DNA of 64,000 nt from Norana najaformis (Eukaryota; Annelida; Clitellata; Crassiclitellata; Hormogastridae), in contig OZ029918.1 of assembly GCA_964023275.1 (NCBI GenBank), positions 36,487,063 to 36,551,062 on the forward strand, in the 5' to 3' direction. Below are positions 1-11,800 of this stretch, in pieces; position 1 is the first letter of the stretch, and every line of letters begins with the position of its first letter. The notes beneath the pieces are model-generated. The model saw only the letters and a list, made by a program, of their open reading frames with translations. It searched no databases and had not been told where the DNA came from. The position numbers and the translations under genes were made by a program.

Positions 1-492
1 TTATTCCATTCAGCAGATGATTTATGACGACTTGGGTCAAGCTGTTGATGTACGACAGCCTTTCTTGCCAATCAGTATAGTAGTGCAAGCTCGGACACAA
101 ATGGCAACTGATGTGTTTTGACAGTGGATTTCTGTATTTTAAGAACATTTTGATCCAAGCAGTAACACAATTACGATCCAGTGACTGCTGATTTTATTCC
201 ATTCAGCAGATGCTTTATGACGACTTGGGGCAGGCTGTTGATGTACGACAGCCTTTCTTGCCAATCAGTATAGTAGTGCAAGCTCGGACACAAATGGCAA
301 CTGATGTGTTTTGACAGTGGATTTCTGTATTTTAAGAACATTTTGATCCAAGCAGTAACACAATTACGATCCAGTGACTGCTGATTTTATTCCATTCAGC
401 AGATGCTTTATGACGACTTGGGGCAGGCTGTTGATGTACGACAGCCTTTCTTGCCAATCAGTATAGTAGTGCAAGCTCAGACACAAATGGCA
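1..492 (+). repeat. 193-bp tandem repeat, about 2.5 copies
   Basis: Copies begin at 1, 194 and 387 and are nearly identical (changes such as ATGATT/ATGCTT and GGTCAA/GGGCAG). The third copy stops at about 492, where new sequence starts. The array probably continues to the left of the window. Each copy holds a polypyrimidine stretch ending in CAGCAG, followed by an open frame of about 35 codons, so the unit looks like intron end plus exon rather than a plain satellite. Confidence 0.9.
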
Positions 493-534
493 AGTCCAAG
501 ACTAGGATTCGCTCCTTGGGAGCTCAGGGCCTAG
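400..534 (+). CDS. Putative terminal exon of an upstream gene (partial, unidentified)
   Basis: After a TTTTATTCCATTCAG acceptor-like run the frame reads QMLYDDLGQAVDVRQPFLPI and continues to a TAG at 532-534. Copies 1 and 2 of the 193-bp unit keep the same frame but end in MATDVF and TGA (first copy at 119-121). Copy 3 changes into a different tail (ASPRLGF...). The downstream AATAAA at 1151 would suit a last exon. I do not recognise the protein. Alternatively the frame is open by chance. The CAGCAG acceptor could give a one-residue splice difference. Confidence 0.35.
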   Translation, partial: QMLYDDLGQAVDVRQPFLPISIVVQAQTQMASPRLGFAPWELRA

Positions 535-744
535 GGAGAGGAACTGCACAGCTCTGCCATGCCACAACTAGATAGGAACACTGAAGTTGTGATTTGGCTT
601 TTTTGCCAACAAGGCCGCTCCTTTTGAAGAATACAGTGCGACATGTAGAAGAAGTCCCTTACTGTAACCATGAGGGCCACCCTTAGGTGTAAAGTATTAT
701 GATAATAGTGCAATCGAAGCCACTTCATTTTCATAGCCTCGGCA

Positions 745-930
745 CATCAGGACGGTTGGCCCATCCTCTCCCTCACAGTCTGATCTTCTCTCTGACAGTA
801 TAGAGCAGATGTACTATTTAGCAGAATTCCTGGGGGGGTGCTAGTGAAAGAAATATTGAAACATTTTTGTGTCCTGGTTGGGATTTGAACCATCATTCTC
901 TGGGTTGACAGTGCTGCATAATGAACACTC
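745..930 (-). repeat. tRNA-derived SINE fragment
   Basis: Read on the minus strand, 883-930 gives ACTGTCAACCCAGAG followed by a B-box-like GGTTCAAATCCC and CAACCAGGAC. This matches the better preserved plus-strand copy at about 9224-9300. The adjoining stretch 745-830 (CTGACAGTATAGAGCAG, GTACTATTTAGCAGAATTCC) resembles sequence near 26340 and 39910 and is probably the body of the same family. Confidence 0.5.
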
Positions 931-1150
931 CTTTGATGAAAAATTATTGTTATAATTTATTTAGACTGTATGTATCTGAACATTTTTATAGCGAGATTTT
1001 AGCATATGTAAGATTGTTGCATAATAGCTACCTGACAGATTTAGAAAATAATGCCTTGTGTAGTTACTGCTAGACATTTTGTGTTGTGTGATGCAAATTG
1101 TTTTGTTATTGTGTTTAACAGTGCTGACCTTGTATATAGAATCTGCAGAG

Positions 1151-1156
1151 AATAAA
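1151..1156 (+). promoter_or_regulatory. Polyadenylation signal AATAAA
   Basis: A canonical AATAAA lies 617 bp after the putative stop at 534 and is followed by a T/G-rich stretch (TTTTGTTTCTT). It is a plausible 3' end for the gene whose last exon may lie at 400-534. The stretch 535-1830 otherwise holds only the SINE piece and AT-rich DNA. Confidence 0.4.
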
Positions 1157-1831
1157 TTTGCTCAGTGATTTTCTAAATGTTTTGTTTCTTCATCTGAAGT
1201 TTTTGGTGCATAATTTTTTTAAATTTTATGATAATTTTTTCAGTGATGATAATCATTCTTTCCAATAATTATTGTTGGATCATCAAGAATCAGAAATAAA
1301 ATTTAAATAAATGTCAACTGTCCACCATCTTTACTGTTCAATGTCAATAAGTGTGACTGATGCACATGAAGGCGACTTACTTACCTGCCAAAGTTTAAGA
1401 CTTCACAGCTCATTTCAATATAGTTGAAACCAAAGATTTTAATAAGGTTCCCTTATTAAAATCTTTGCTGGGGAGCCAGTGATCTCTACAGTAACTGGAT
1501 AGCTAATGGGCGAGGAAAGTTCGGATTATTGCTCAGTAAGGGCAATATTCCTACAATCAATCCAATGATTTCTAGATTAAAGTATTTCAATTAGCAAAGA
1601 ACTTTTGATAATTTCGCTACTGACTTTACGCTTTGTGATGGTTTCTTCGTGTTTAGTATATCCTTACGTTATATCACCACAAAGGTATAAATACAGAAAC
1701 AAATCAAGGATAGCCAGATGCAAAATTGGTAAACATGCAATGATCAATTCTATGATACAACATAGATATACCAATACCATAATCGTCACAAAGTAATATA
1801 ATTTATAATAAAGGCTTTCACAGCAATCATT

Positions 1832-2165
1832 AAGTAAGTAAGTAAGTATATTCTTTATTAACCAATAGCTAATCGCACATTGGTTTACAAGTATTTAAGA
1901 ACACAAGAAAACTTAATAATCATACAACATCCTAACAATAAAACATTTACGAGTTAAATTGTCAGCAGGAGGAATAATACGATCATGGGTGTGGGGCCGT
2001 AGGGAATAACTGAGGGTTTTAATTGGTGGGAGTAGCTGATGTAAGACATGATTTGAGTTGTTCAAGATTGCTTTAAAGAGACGAGCATCAGCTGTGCCAC
2101 AGAGTTCATCGAACGTTGGGGAGTTCATTAAACACGCTGTTTTCATAGCCTCCATACAGTATACG
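1832..2165 (-). mobile_element. LINE 3' end, 5'-truncated, TTAC-type tail
   Basis: The minus strand encodes a C-terminal peptide containing CGTADARLFKAILNN, HQLLPP, YSLRPHTHDR and FIVRMLYDY. From memory, this pattern is typical of the end of LINE polymerase proteins in marine invertebrates. The element ends in AATAAAGAATATACTTAC and a TACT repeat (about 1835-1850 on the plus strand). Only the last ~60 codons are present, as expected of a dead 5'-truncated insertion. Confidence 0.7.
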
Positions 2166-2254
2166 ACGAAAAACTTAATTTACGCAAAATTTAGTATATA
2201 CTGAGATCCATACGGCCAGAATAGCAGGACAAAACATTCCAGCAAACAATTTTA

Positions 2255-2525
2255 CATTGTAATTGTTATTAGTAACTTCTATCGCGCCGGTGTATAGTGA
2301 ACAAGGCATCAACCGAATGCGCACCAAAGCCAAAATCGATATCAGGTCAATATCCAGAAATATAAATGTACACGTTTTCTTATAGCAACCGTATGGCCTC
2401 AACACTGCTAAGTTTACAATGAATTTATCGGGTGAGATCCTTCACAACTGCTGTCCATTTGAATGGGCGCCACACCATTTAAGTTCCCCGTTGAAGGACC
2501 AGAAGGTCAGTCCACTGTGACAGAA
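2255..2525 (-). repeat. Dispersed repeat (LINE/SINE 3' part)
   Basis: The minus strand contains GTGAAGGATCTCACCC, GAGGCCATACGGTTGCTAT and a 3' end of the GGCGCGATAGAAGTTACTAA kind. Related copies lie at 36715-36885 (+), 60165-60295 (-), 62770-62960 (-) and, 3' part only, 49125-49235 (+). The 3' motif resembles the GGCGCTATAGAAGTC ends of the LINE groups here. Confidence 0.65.
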
Positions 2526-2837
2526 AAGCACCCTGTGATCGGAAACAAAGTTTCTTTCTCTTATAATGTTTAATTTTCACTTGCAATGCAACAGTAACAT
2601 TATATACTGCTACAACCCAAGAAATTATTTTATATTTAATGTTATTTTATAATATAAGGTTATATTTTGTTCTATGTTTGACCATTGACCGGCGTCACCT
2701 ACCTTTGGTATACCAGAGTGACTTGCGGTCGGCCGTATTTATATCTTGTCGGCTGTAGAAACTGATTTGCTAAAGTGAGAAAAGTTGCGGAATTTTAACA
2801 ACTTTGGGTTGTTTGTGATAAATTAACTGGAAGCGCC

Positions 2838-5800
2838 ATGTTTTCGAATCGGTCGTCGGTTAGTATTTTTATCTTGAACGTGTGTAGCCGAAAATAGCAA
2901 TTGTTTATAGAACGTCGAGTGCCGAGCAGGTAGCCTATATACCCTAAGTATGCCCTACTTTTATAATTTAAGTTACGACCATTTACACTTTCAAGTTCGC
3001 GTCGGATGTAAACGAATTTGACAAGAGTGTTAATTTCTTGTGCTACGTTTATGTTGACATTTTTAATGACTGGTAGACGAAGAATCGCTTTTGAGTATTG
3101 CTACTCCAGTACCTTCAAATTTGTTATTACGGAAAAATACACATTGGTGAGTTACCGGCTGGGTTTTTGGTTAACAAAAACACACTAAGGCTTAAATAAG
3201 TACAATTATTTGGTATAAATAATAGCATAGTAGTAGATCTTGCCATCCGTGGGACGAATGCAGTATTTCAGGGAAAGTTATTATGCATTACATTTATCAG
3301 TGGTGCATCACAGAGGCTTTGCTGTGGGTGGTCTAACATTTTGGATTAAGTTGCCTAGCAACCTACCACACAAGCTTTTTGATCTTTCTATGCCTCTGTT
3401 CCGTATACACTTGAAAAGTATTATGTTCGATTATGGTTTTTGTAATAAAATACAGGTGTACATATTTACATATGCATACATATATGTATTGAGGTATAAA
3501 TTTGTATTTAGGTATATACGTAAGAATTTATGTGTGTATAAGCTTATGTATTAAGACATCTTATATAGCCCCTTTTGTTTAACTTTCAACAGAGCTGTAC
3601 ATGCAATCGTCTAGCTGGTTAGAATAAGTGCATTTTAAGACAGGTTGAAACTGTGTATCGAGCAGGACAGAGCTAGATTAGACTTGACTGTGGAAATCTT
3701 GTAAGTTAAAAGACTGCTGTGCAGGTGTTAAGGTTGGAGTTTTTACTTTGTTTCAGAAATCAGGGAAGCGAGGATTTGGCAAAAGGAGAACGGTTGTTCA
3801 GCTTGACGATGAACCTCGAAGGCAACCAACTTATGGTTTTGGATATAAACCAAGTGACGAAGTTCAAAAACATGAAGGTAGAGTCCTCGTGTTTTTCATC
3901 ACATTGTACACCGGAGCCAACTTACAACACATTTCATTCCATATGTTACATTAAACATATGGCTAAGATATGGCTATGGCTATGATATATGGCTGCATAT
4001 GTTAAGATACATGCTTAGTATATGTAGGTACTTCAGATAGTATTATTAAACAAGGTCCACAGCAAGCACACCATGACCTGACCTAGTATTATTACAAAAG
4101 GTCCATAGTGTGTGCACCATGACCTGACCTAGTATTATTACAGAAGGTCCATATTGTGTGCACTCTGACCTGACCTAGTATTATTACAAAAGGCCCACAG
4201 TGTTTGCATCATGACCTGACCTAGTATTATTATGAAAGAATATGTGTGACCTGACCTGGTATTATTATGAAAGAATATGTGTGACCTGACCTAGTATTAT
4301 TATGAAAGAAGCTGCATAGTGAATTCACCATGACCTGACTTAACAGGTCAGAGAAGGTGCATGGTGCATACATCATGACCTGATCTAGTATTATGGAATG
4401 TGGACAGTACGTGCACCACGACCCGACCTTTCTTGTACGAATGTAGCTGTTGTGTTTTAGTGACTGGCAATGCTTTGAGTGGAATCATGAGTCAGTATGC
4501 AATGGATTCACATTCGGATGACGATTCTGGGGACGAAGAGGACGAAAGTCCAAGCAACGGACCTGCGGCTCAGGAAACGCAAAGAGGTTCAGTAAACAGA
4601 GTTTGCTATGGAGTACACAGTTTTATTTTTATCTATCCAGTTATGTTTATGTGCCTTTCTTTCTTAATAAGTGAACATATTTAATATTAATATTTACACT
4701 AGTTTTTCTTATTTACATTCTTTCATTTATCAGATTTTATCAAATTTTTATCTTTTCTTAAAGTATTGCGTCACTCATTTATAATGGTGCTACATAATTG
4801 TTCATTTGTATCACTTTACGTTGTCGTTGTCTGTTGACAGGTAACAAGAAGTGGCCAAAGTTTGTTGCTGCAACCGACACCCAGCTGCCAACATTCAAAG
4901 CGACAGAGACGAGCGTTGCTAGCGAAAAGTTGACCGATTCAAAACAGCAGCAGGATCCTGTCTCAAGTGGAACAGGTGGAGCAGGAGATGAGATCGACCT
5001 TAAACTGAAAGACTTTTTAGCTGTAAGTACTCTATGAAAACATACTGGTCGCGGGTTCGAATTCGTCTCAAGCCATTGCTCACGCATAAGTTGCTCACAC
5101 GTAATTGTCTGAGGAAGGCAACGGGAAACCACCTCACTCATTCCCAGGTGGCATAAAGCCAATGGATCTGCCTTTGGGCAGAGAAATCATCGTCGTCATC
5201 GTCATCGTCAATCTGTGAAAACGTTAAGTAGCATCTTCTTCAGATTCCATGCAGCTGTCTTCATCTATGAAGGTTTTCCTTGTCCCTTGGAATTCTCTGT
5301 TATATACTGTGTGATTTTCTGCAATAGACTCTGTGACTGAGACCAGTTGACTTCGTCTAAAGATTATTTTGACAAATAGTCATTATTTATTATGTATTAT
5401 TGCATTCGGTCTCCTATCCCTCGTCTTTTGTAATAACTGGTCAAATGATAATTCAGTCCACATGGATAGAGAACTTAAAGTCATGGACTGAATTATCACA
5501 TGACCAGTTATTACAAGGGACAGAAGCAGATGGAACAAAATTGTCCATGGTGCAGCCAATCCTCGGCTCGAGGACAACTGAAGACAAGACAAGTGCTGTA
5601 GGGCAGTCTGTGCAGTAACGTGTTTGGTCTGTAGTCCGACGATGGCAGGTTCGAGCCTGCTGAGCAGATTCAGTGTAACGACTCTGGGCAAGCTGTTCGC
5701 CCATGTTTTATCAGTCACTAAGTGGTAGAATTTGGTATAGAATTTTGTACTGGCATCAGCTGGAAAGTAAACAACAAGTCCTGTGATGCACTGGCCTGGG

Positions 5801-8800
5801 TCCAGGACCTTGGGATCGTCCAGTCCTAGATCAAGGGCCGAAGAGTAGGAAATGAGCACCTCCCTTATGTCCTACTATTTGACCTGAGAGAGGGACTTTG
5901 CTGCCTTAGACTTTGTTGTTCCATGAGTTCTGTGTTTTTCCTCGCAACAGGAAATTGAGTCGATTGATGTTCCTGAAAAACCATCTGGAGAAGAGGTGGA
6001 GGCGAAAGCTGATGACAAAAAGACTCAGGAGTTAAAAACTCAAGAACATAAACCTGCGGAATCGACTCACGATAGCGATGCAGACAATGGAATCGGAACT
6101 TCGGAAGATGACGCCAGCCCACCTGTTGAGCCCAAAGGTAGTAGCTGCAACATTATTATGGTAACACCAGTATTATTATTATCATTTATCATTATTATCA
6201 TTATTATGTCTTGAACTGTGCTGCTCGGGTGGTTGCAAATCTCCCAAAGTGTTCTCACATTTCGGACTACATCAGGGAGATGCTACACTGGCTTCCTATT
6301 TTGGAACGGATTTGGTTCAAGGTTCTTCCATTCTGCTACAGTTGGCACTGCGCCGGCTTACATTCGGGAGCTGTATGTTCCTGTTTCCAGTACCTGGTGG
6401 CCGGTTGCGGCGTTCTGCTGCTCGTGGAGATATGCTGATTCCACGTTACCGCACGTCGTTGTGTGCTCATCTTGCTTTGGTCCCTCGTTCTGGAACAGTC
6501 TTCCTTTAAACATTCGTACTTTTCCACTTAGTTTAACTCAATGTTCATTCTCTGTTAACTTGAAAACGCACTTGTTTAGATCGGTAGGATAGCCGTGTCA
6601 TCAGCGCTTTGAGAGGTACTTCAAGAGCGCTATATAAGTGTTTGTTACATTACATTACATTATTATTATTATTATTGCCCCAAGGTGAATATGATCCCTC
6701 AGGATTTAAAAAATGTAAATTATTATTATTATATGTAAATTATTATTATTATTATTTATCATATTATTATTATCATTATCATTATTATTAATCTTACCTT
6801 ATTAATAATCATATTATTATTGTTGTTGTTGTTGTTGCTGTTGTTGTTGCTGTTGTTGCTGTTGTTGTTGCTGTTGTTGCTGTTGTTGTTGCTGTTGTTG
6901 TTGCTGTTGTTGTTGCTGTTATTATTATTATAAAATTTTTCATTAAGTTGCTATTTGCCAAGGCTGATGTAAACCGTCACCATCTCATAAGTCAATATTT
7001 ATATGCTAGAGCACAAACCTCTATCGTTATACTTTACATTACAGGTTACTAACATGTGCTTTACGTTACCAACATGTGCAAATTTATGTTACAGTACTTT
7101 GTTGATGTCGATGTTTGTATCTTTCAGAGCCGATGTCTGTTTGGCAGCATTGTTTGGACGAGGGAACTCAGTGCTATTACTACTGGAACACAGATACAAA
7201 TGAGGTGACCTGGGAAATCCCGGCGGAATTCTCCCAGTATCTGCTTCGCTACAAGGAGTATGAACGCTTGCTTGCAAGGTACGAGAAGGAAATGGCCGAG
7301 TGGAAGAAACAGCACGGAGGTCGAAAGACGAAGAAATTGGCAAAGAAAGAGAGGTTAGTGGCTTTGATTTTTCACGTTTTTTACTGATTGGGTTCGATCA
7401 CATCATTTTCCTGTGCTACATGCATTAAAACATCAGTAGGGTTGCATAGTAAATGTGCAATTGATATCGTTTGCATTCATTTTGAACAAGTGCAGTGTAA
7501 CTTCGCATTTAGGTGAAATTGATATACTTTTGTATGTTCACTGGCTTTTTTTATTTCAGAAAACACAAAAAGAAAATTGATGACGAGAAAGAGGTGATTG
7601 AGCCGTTAGTTTCTTATCCACCAATTCCAGAAGAGGAGGAACAACAGGAGCCAGAAGAGGAAGCGCCGCTTGTTTACGGACCTCAGAAACCGCCGGATGA
7701 TGTCCTGGAAAAGTTATCTGAAAATGAGTCGATCACACAAGTTGCAGAACCTGACAGTTTCGACGCACAAGCGTCACATTCAGAACTGAAAGAGAAAGCA
7801 GCCAAGAACATCACAGCTGTGAACGATGTTGAAAAAGTGACAACGGAAGGTAGTGCTATCACCAAGAAACGTCACCGAAGCAAGTCGTCTAAGCATCACA
7901 CCGAAACAGAGGATGTTGAAGTCGAAAAACATCACGATGCAAAGTTGCACGACTCCGAAGTCCGGTCGAGCGAACGCAAGGCAAAGTCGCAAGATCATGA
8001 CACAAAGTCCGTGTCACAGAGTAGTCCAGTCACCGACGGCATCGTTTCTTCGAGTACAGGCTTAATTTCATGTGCTAGCGATGATGGAAAAACTTGTGAG
8101 ACAAGTTTTAAGGTTCTTCCTGATATGCAAGATGAGCAGATGCTGTCTGGAGGAGAAACAAAAATGGAAGAACTTGAGGATGAAGAGGATTTTGTTAATC
8201 GAGAGTTGGAGGAACCGATTTTCTCGCATTACGAGTTTGTAAACAAGAAATATGAGGAAAAACAAAGCAACGATGTGGATCTGGGTGCTGAAGATATTGA
8301 CCGAGAACTGGAACTCGCCTTGGAAAGAAGAATGGTTTGTCACTGAATTGATAAAATTGTTGAAGATGTTATTTATTGTTGTTTTTTTTGCTATTTAATC
8401 AGATATATGTAATCTGAGCTGAAGACTTTGAGAAGTAGAACTTGTCCTGGAAAGCAGAAGAGTCAGTTACTAAAGTTTCTTGATTGTCTTGTCTTTAGCC
8501 TTCTTCGATCCAAAGTTGGGCCACATCGTGAACTTTCCGTCTCCAGATGTTTCTATCTTCCATTGTCCTCAGTAATTGACTCGGAGTTAATCCTTTCCAA
8601 GACCTTATGTTCTCAATCCTGGCTGTTCGTGGTCTTCCATGTGCTCACGATCCAGATATTGTACCCTGCAATATTTCTTTCTCCAAACAAATTTTCTTGA
8701 TACAAATATCAAATAAGCTATTTAGGAAGAGTTGCTCTTGAATAGCGTTACGTAAAGTTCGCTGAAATTTTGCAAATCTTTGTGTTCTTTAGAACAAAAC

Positions 8801-11800
8801 AGACACTGGATTTGTAAGCAAGAAAAGAAAGCAGGAAATTTTGGAAGAAGATTCAAATTCCGAAAGCAAGCGCCAGAAGACAGGTTTGATAATTAAATGT
8901 TGCACATCATTAGTTCCATTGTAATTGTAATTGTAACTAAACATTTGTATAGCGGGAGGGGGAGAGAGAGAGACAAAGAGAGAGGGAGGGAGGGAGGAGC
9001 TTCTCTGTTGGCCCAGGCTAGCTAGTTTATTTAATTTATGTTCTAATATATTTATTTATTGATGAAAACATGATTTTCTTACTTTTATGTTTTTCTGTTA
9101 ACTTTTCTCTACAGATGCTCCAGCTGAAGTTCCAATGAGTAACGCATGGAAGACTTCAATCAGAGATGAAATCAAGACAAAAGTTGATGAACTGGTAACG
9201 TATGATTCATGACGTAACTTATGTATATAATTGTCTAGCGGTTGGCTTGCTAGACTGTCAACTCAGAGGTCAGGGGTTCGAATTCCCACCAGGACAAAAT
9301 CTTATTCCAAGATTTCTGCCCCACTTGCAGCCTCCAGCAAATTGGGCAACAAAATGAGTAGAATGTTGGTGAGAGGTTCAGACGGCAAGGAAGGGTCTAG
9401 CCACCCGTCCTCACTTCCTCGGGCTAAGGAACATTGAGTTGCTAAAATGTTATACCCAAGACAGATGTGCGTGAAAATCTTGTTCAGGGTTGTAAAACAG
9501 AGGCTTCACTGCAGGCTCAAACCTACATTCGTTGGATTGCAGATCCAGCGTGCTGCTGAATAGACCACACAATGCGTGGAGAACAGTCTTCCTAAGAATG
9601 TGACGAATGCCCCATCGCTGGACACATTCAAGTCACGACTCAAGACACATCTTTTTAGGATATCTTATGACTAGTTGATTTTTGTTTTTTAACCCATGCA
9701 CAGCGCCCTTTTCTTCGGCCTCGGCTGTGCTACGGCGCTATATAAATTGTCATTATTATTATTATTATTAATGCGAACAACCGAAATTTTGAAGCCTTAG
9801 AGTTTGCTTGGAAATTTCTCTTGGTACTGGGTTTTTTACAACTCTCGGAGGATATGTTTTATGCAGAATTTCTGATTCTGTTCTAGACCCAGGTTCTTGA
9901 TTTGGCGTCAACAGTTTTAGAGAAGCTGGAATTCTTAGAAGTGTCTCAAAGCTGCCTGTCTAAACTGCAGGTGCTGCTTGTTCAGACGCAGGTGAGATTT
10001 CTATTGTAAAAAGGTTTATTTCAATGATTTTCTTTCGTTCATTCATTAATAAGGTTTCCCGGTCACTAAGGTTTTGGATAGTGCTTTTAAGGATCTACAG
10101 TGAACATGGCTGTCTGAGGGATCTACCAAGGTGTGTCGTAATGTAAGATGGGTAAGTAACTTGAGCTGAGTTCTGTGATGTCATTCAGGTCTAAAGTTAA
10201 GGTCTAAAGACTCGCTTGTTTCAACTTGATTACCCACCGTAGCTTAATTTCTGGTGTCTCTGACCTACCAGCATTCCACCTGGTTTCCTACTGGATTATG
10301 ATTTTGATTACAATTTCACTCAAAGCAACCCTCGATTGATGCCTAGGGCGTTATGACAACAGTATATATAGAAGTCGTTAGATTAGATTAGATTTAGTTA
10401 GAAGGAGACATACTTATGTTGAACAGCTGTATTCTTCATTACAGACGAGACTAGAAGATTGGAAGGCAGGCGGCTTAAGCGCAGCCTACATGCTCCAGCG
10501 ACTTCAAGAGTCGGCCACTACTTTGCATCAGTACGAACAAAACGCCAGCCCACCTGGGTGGTCGTGCCTTTGGGACAGGTATGAACTGTTTCTCTTTGGT
10601 TTTGTGACTTGAGGGTAGAACTGGTCCCCGAGTTAAGCGACTGCATAATTTTGGCGACCAAACTACTGCTGGAAAAGTCGGCCACACGAGAAATTATGGC
10701 CAGTGGCCGGCTGGATAGTCCAAGGTTTCTGACCACAATATTTTAACGTGGACTATTCACTGTTTGACTTGACAGTGTCTTAGAAACACTTGCTACAAAA
10801 ATTACTGATGACTGGCGAGCTTGGAAGTCGCTTTCGACAAGTTGGTAATAATAAGAGGTGGTAGATATCTATGGTCTGACAGACCATAGATTTCTATGAA
10901 TGTCTGGTGATTGGAATCGTCGATCCCTGATTGCACAATGGAATGCTTTGATCGAAGGAGCTGTGATGTCTCCACATGCGTCATGGATCGAACAATCGAG
11001 AGAATTTTCCTGCATCTGTGAGTATGGATTGATAAAAACAAGTGAGTTAATTTTATTATTCAGTGGGTTGATTATTACAGTTGACATGTTATCAGTCTAA
11101 TTACAGTTTGTTAGGCTATATCAGGGTTTTAACAACCACTCAGGATTATACTAACGTCAGCATACCAATACTGGGGCACCAGTTTTAATGTGCAGTTGTA
11201 AAATGTTGGTAAATAAGGAAGAAGCTAGATAGGCAGTGTTTAAATGGATGCAAATATCTGGATATCTGATTTCTTTAATGTTGACCTTGCAGTCTGTGAT
11301 AGCAGAGTTTTAGCAAAACACTCTAATTTCTCAGTGGACACTATACAGTTTTCCAGGTCCATTAAGGTGTTAACAGGCATTACTGCTTTATAATGAAGCC
11401 GTGTTATGATGAGGCTATTTTACAATGCAGAACTAATTTTGGAACCCATGTTCCTGAGTATGTTGTATCAGAATTTGTGTTTTAATAATGCATGTTTTAA
11501 CAATTCTCTGGTGTACTTATGCGATTAAAGTGCTTATTTAAAGCACTTACTAGTGAAGAGTGTCACGAATATAAGACGAGATGGCCATATTTTGGAATGC
11601 CCCCAATGAGACGAGCAGCAGAGTTAAGCACAGATTGCAGCTTAGCAGTGTTGGCTAGCGATAGGCCGGTAAAGATGGCGTTACCAAAGTCAACGCTAGT
11701 GCAAATGAGGGCATGGACCAGAGTGGAGATAGCATGGAAGGAAAGAGTACGGCGAATGGTGCGGAGCTGACAAAGATGGTAAAAACAAGAGCGTGCAAAG

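Noticed and set aside
9222-9300. tRNA-Asp gene
   Set aside because: D, anticodon and T arms are recognisable, but no acceptor stem closes the structure and the sequence runs on into a SINE body repeated elsewhere.
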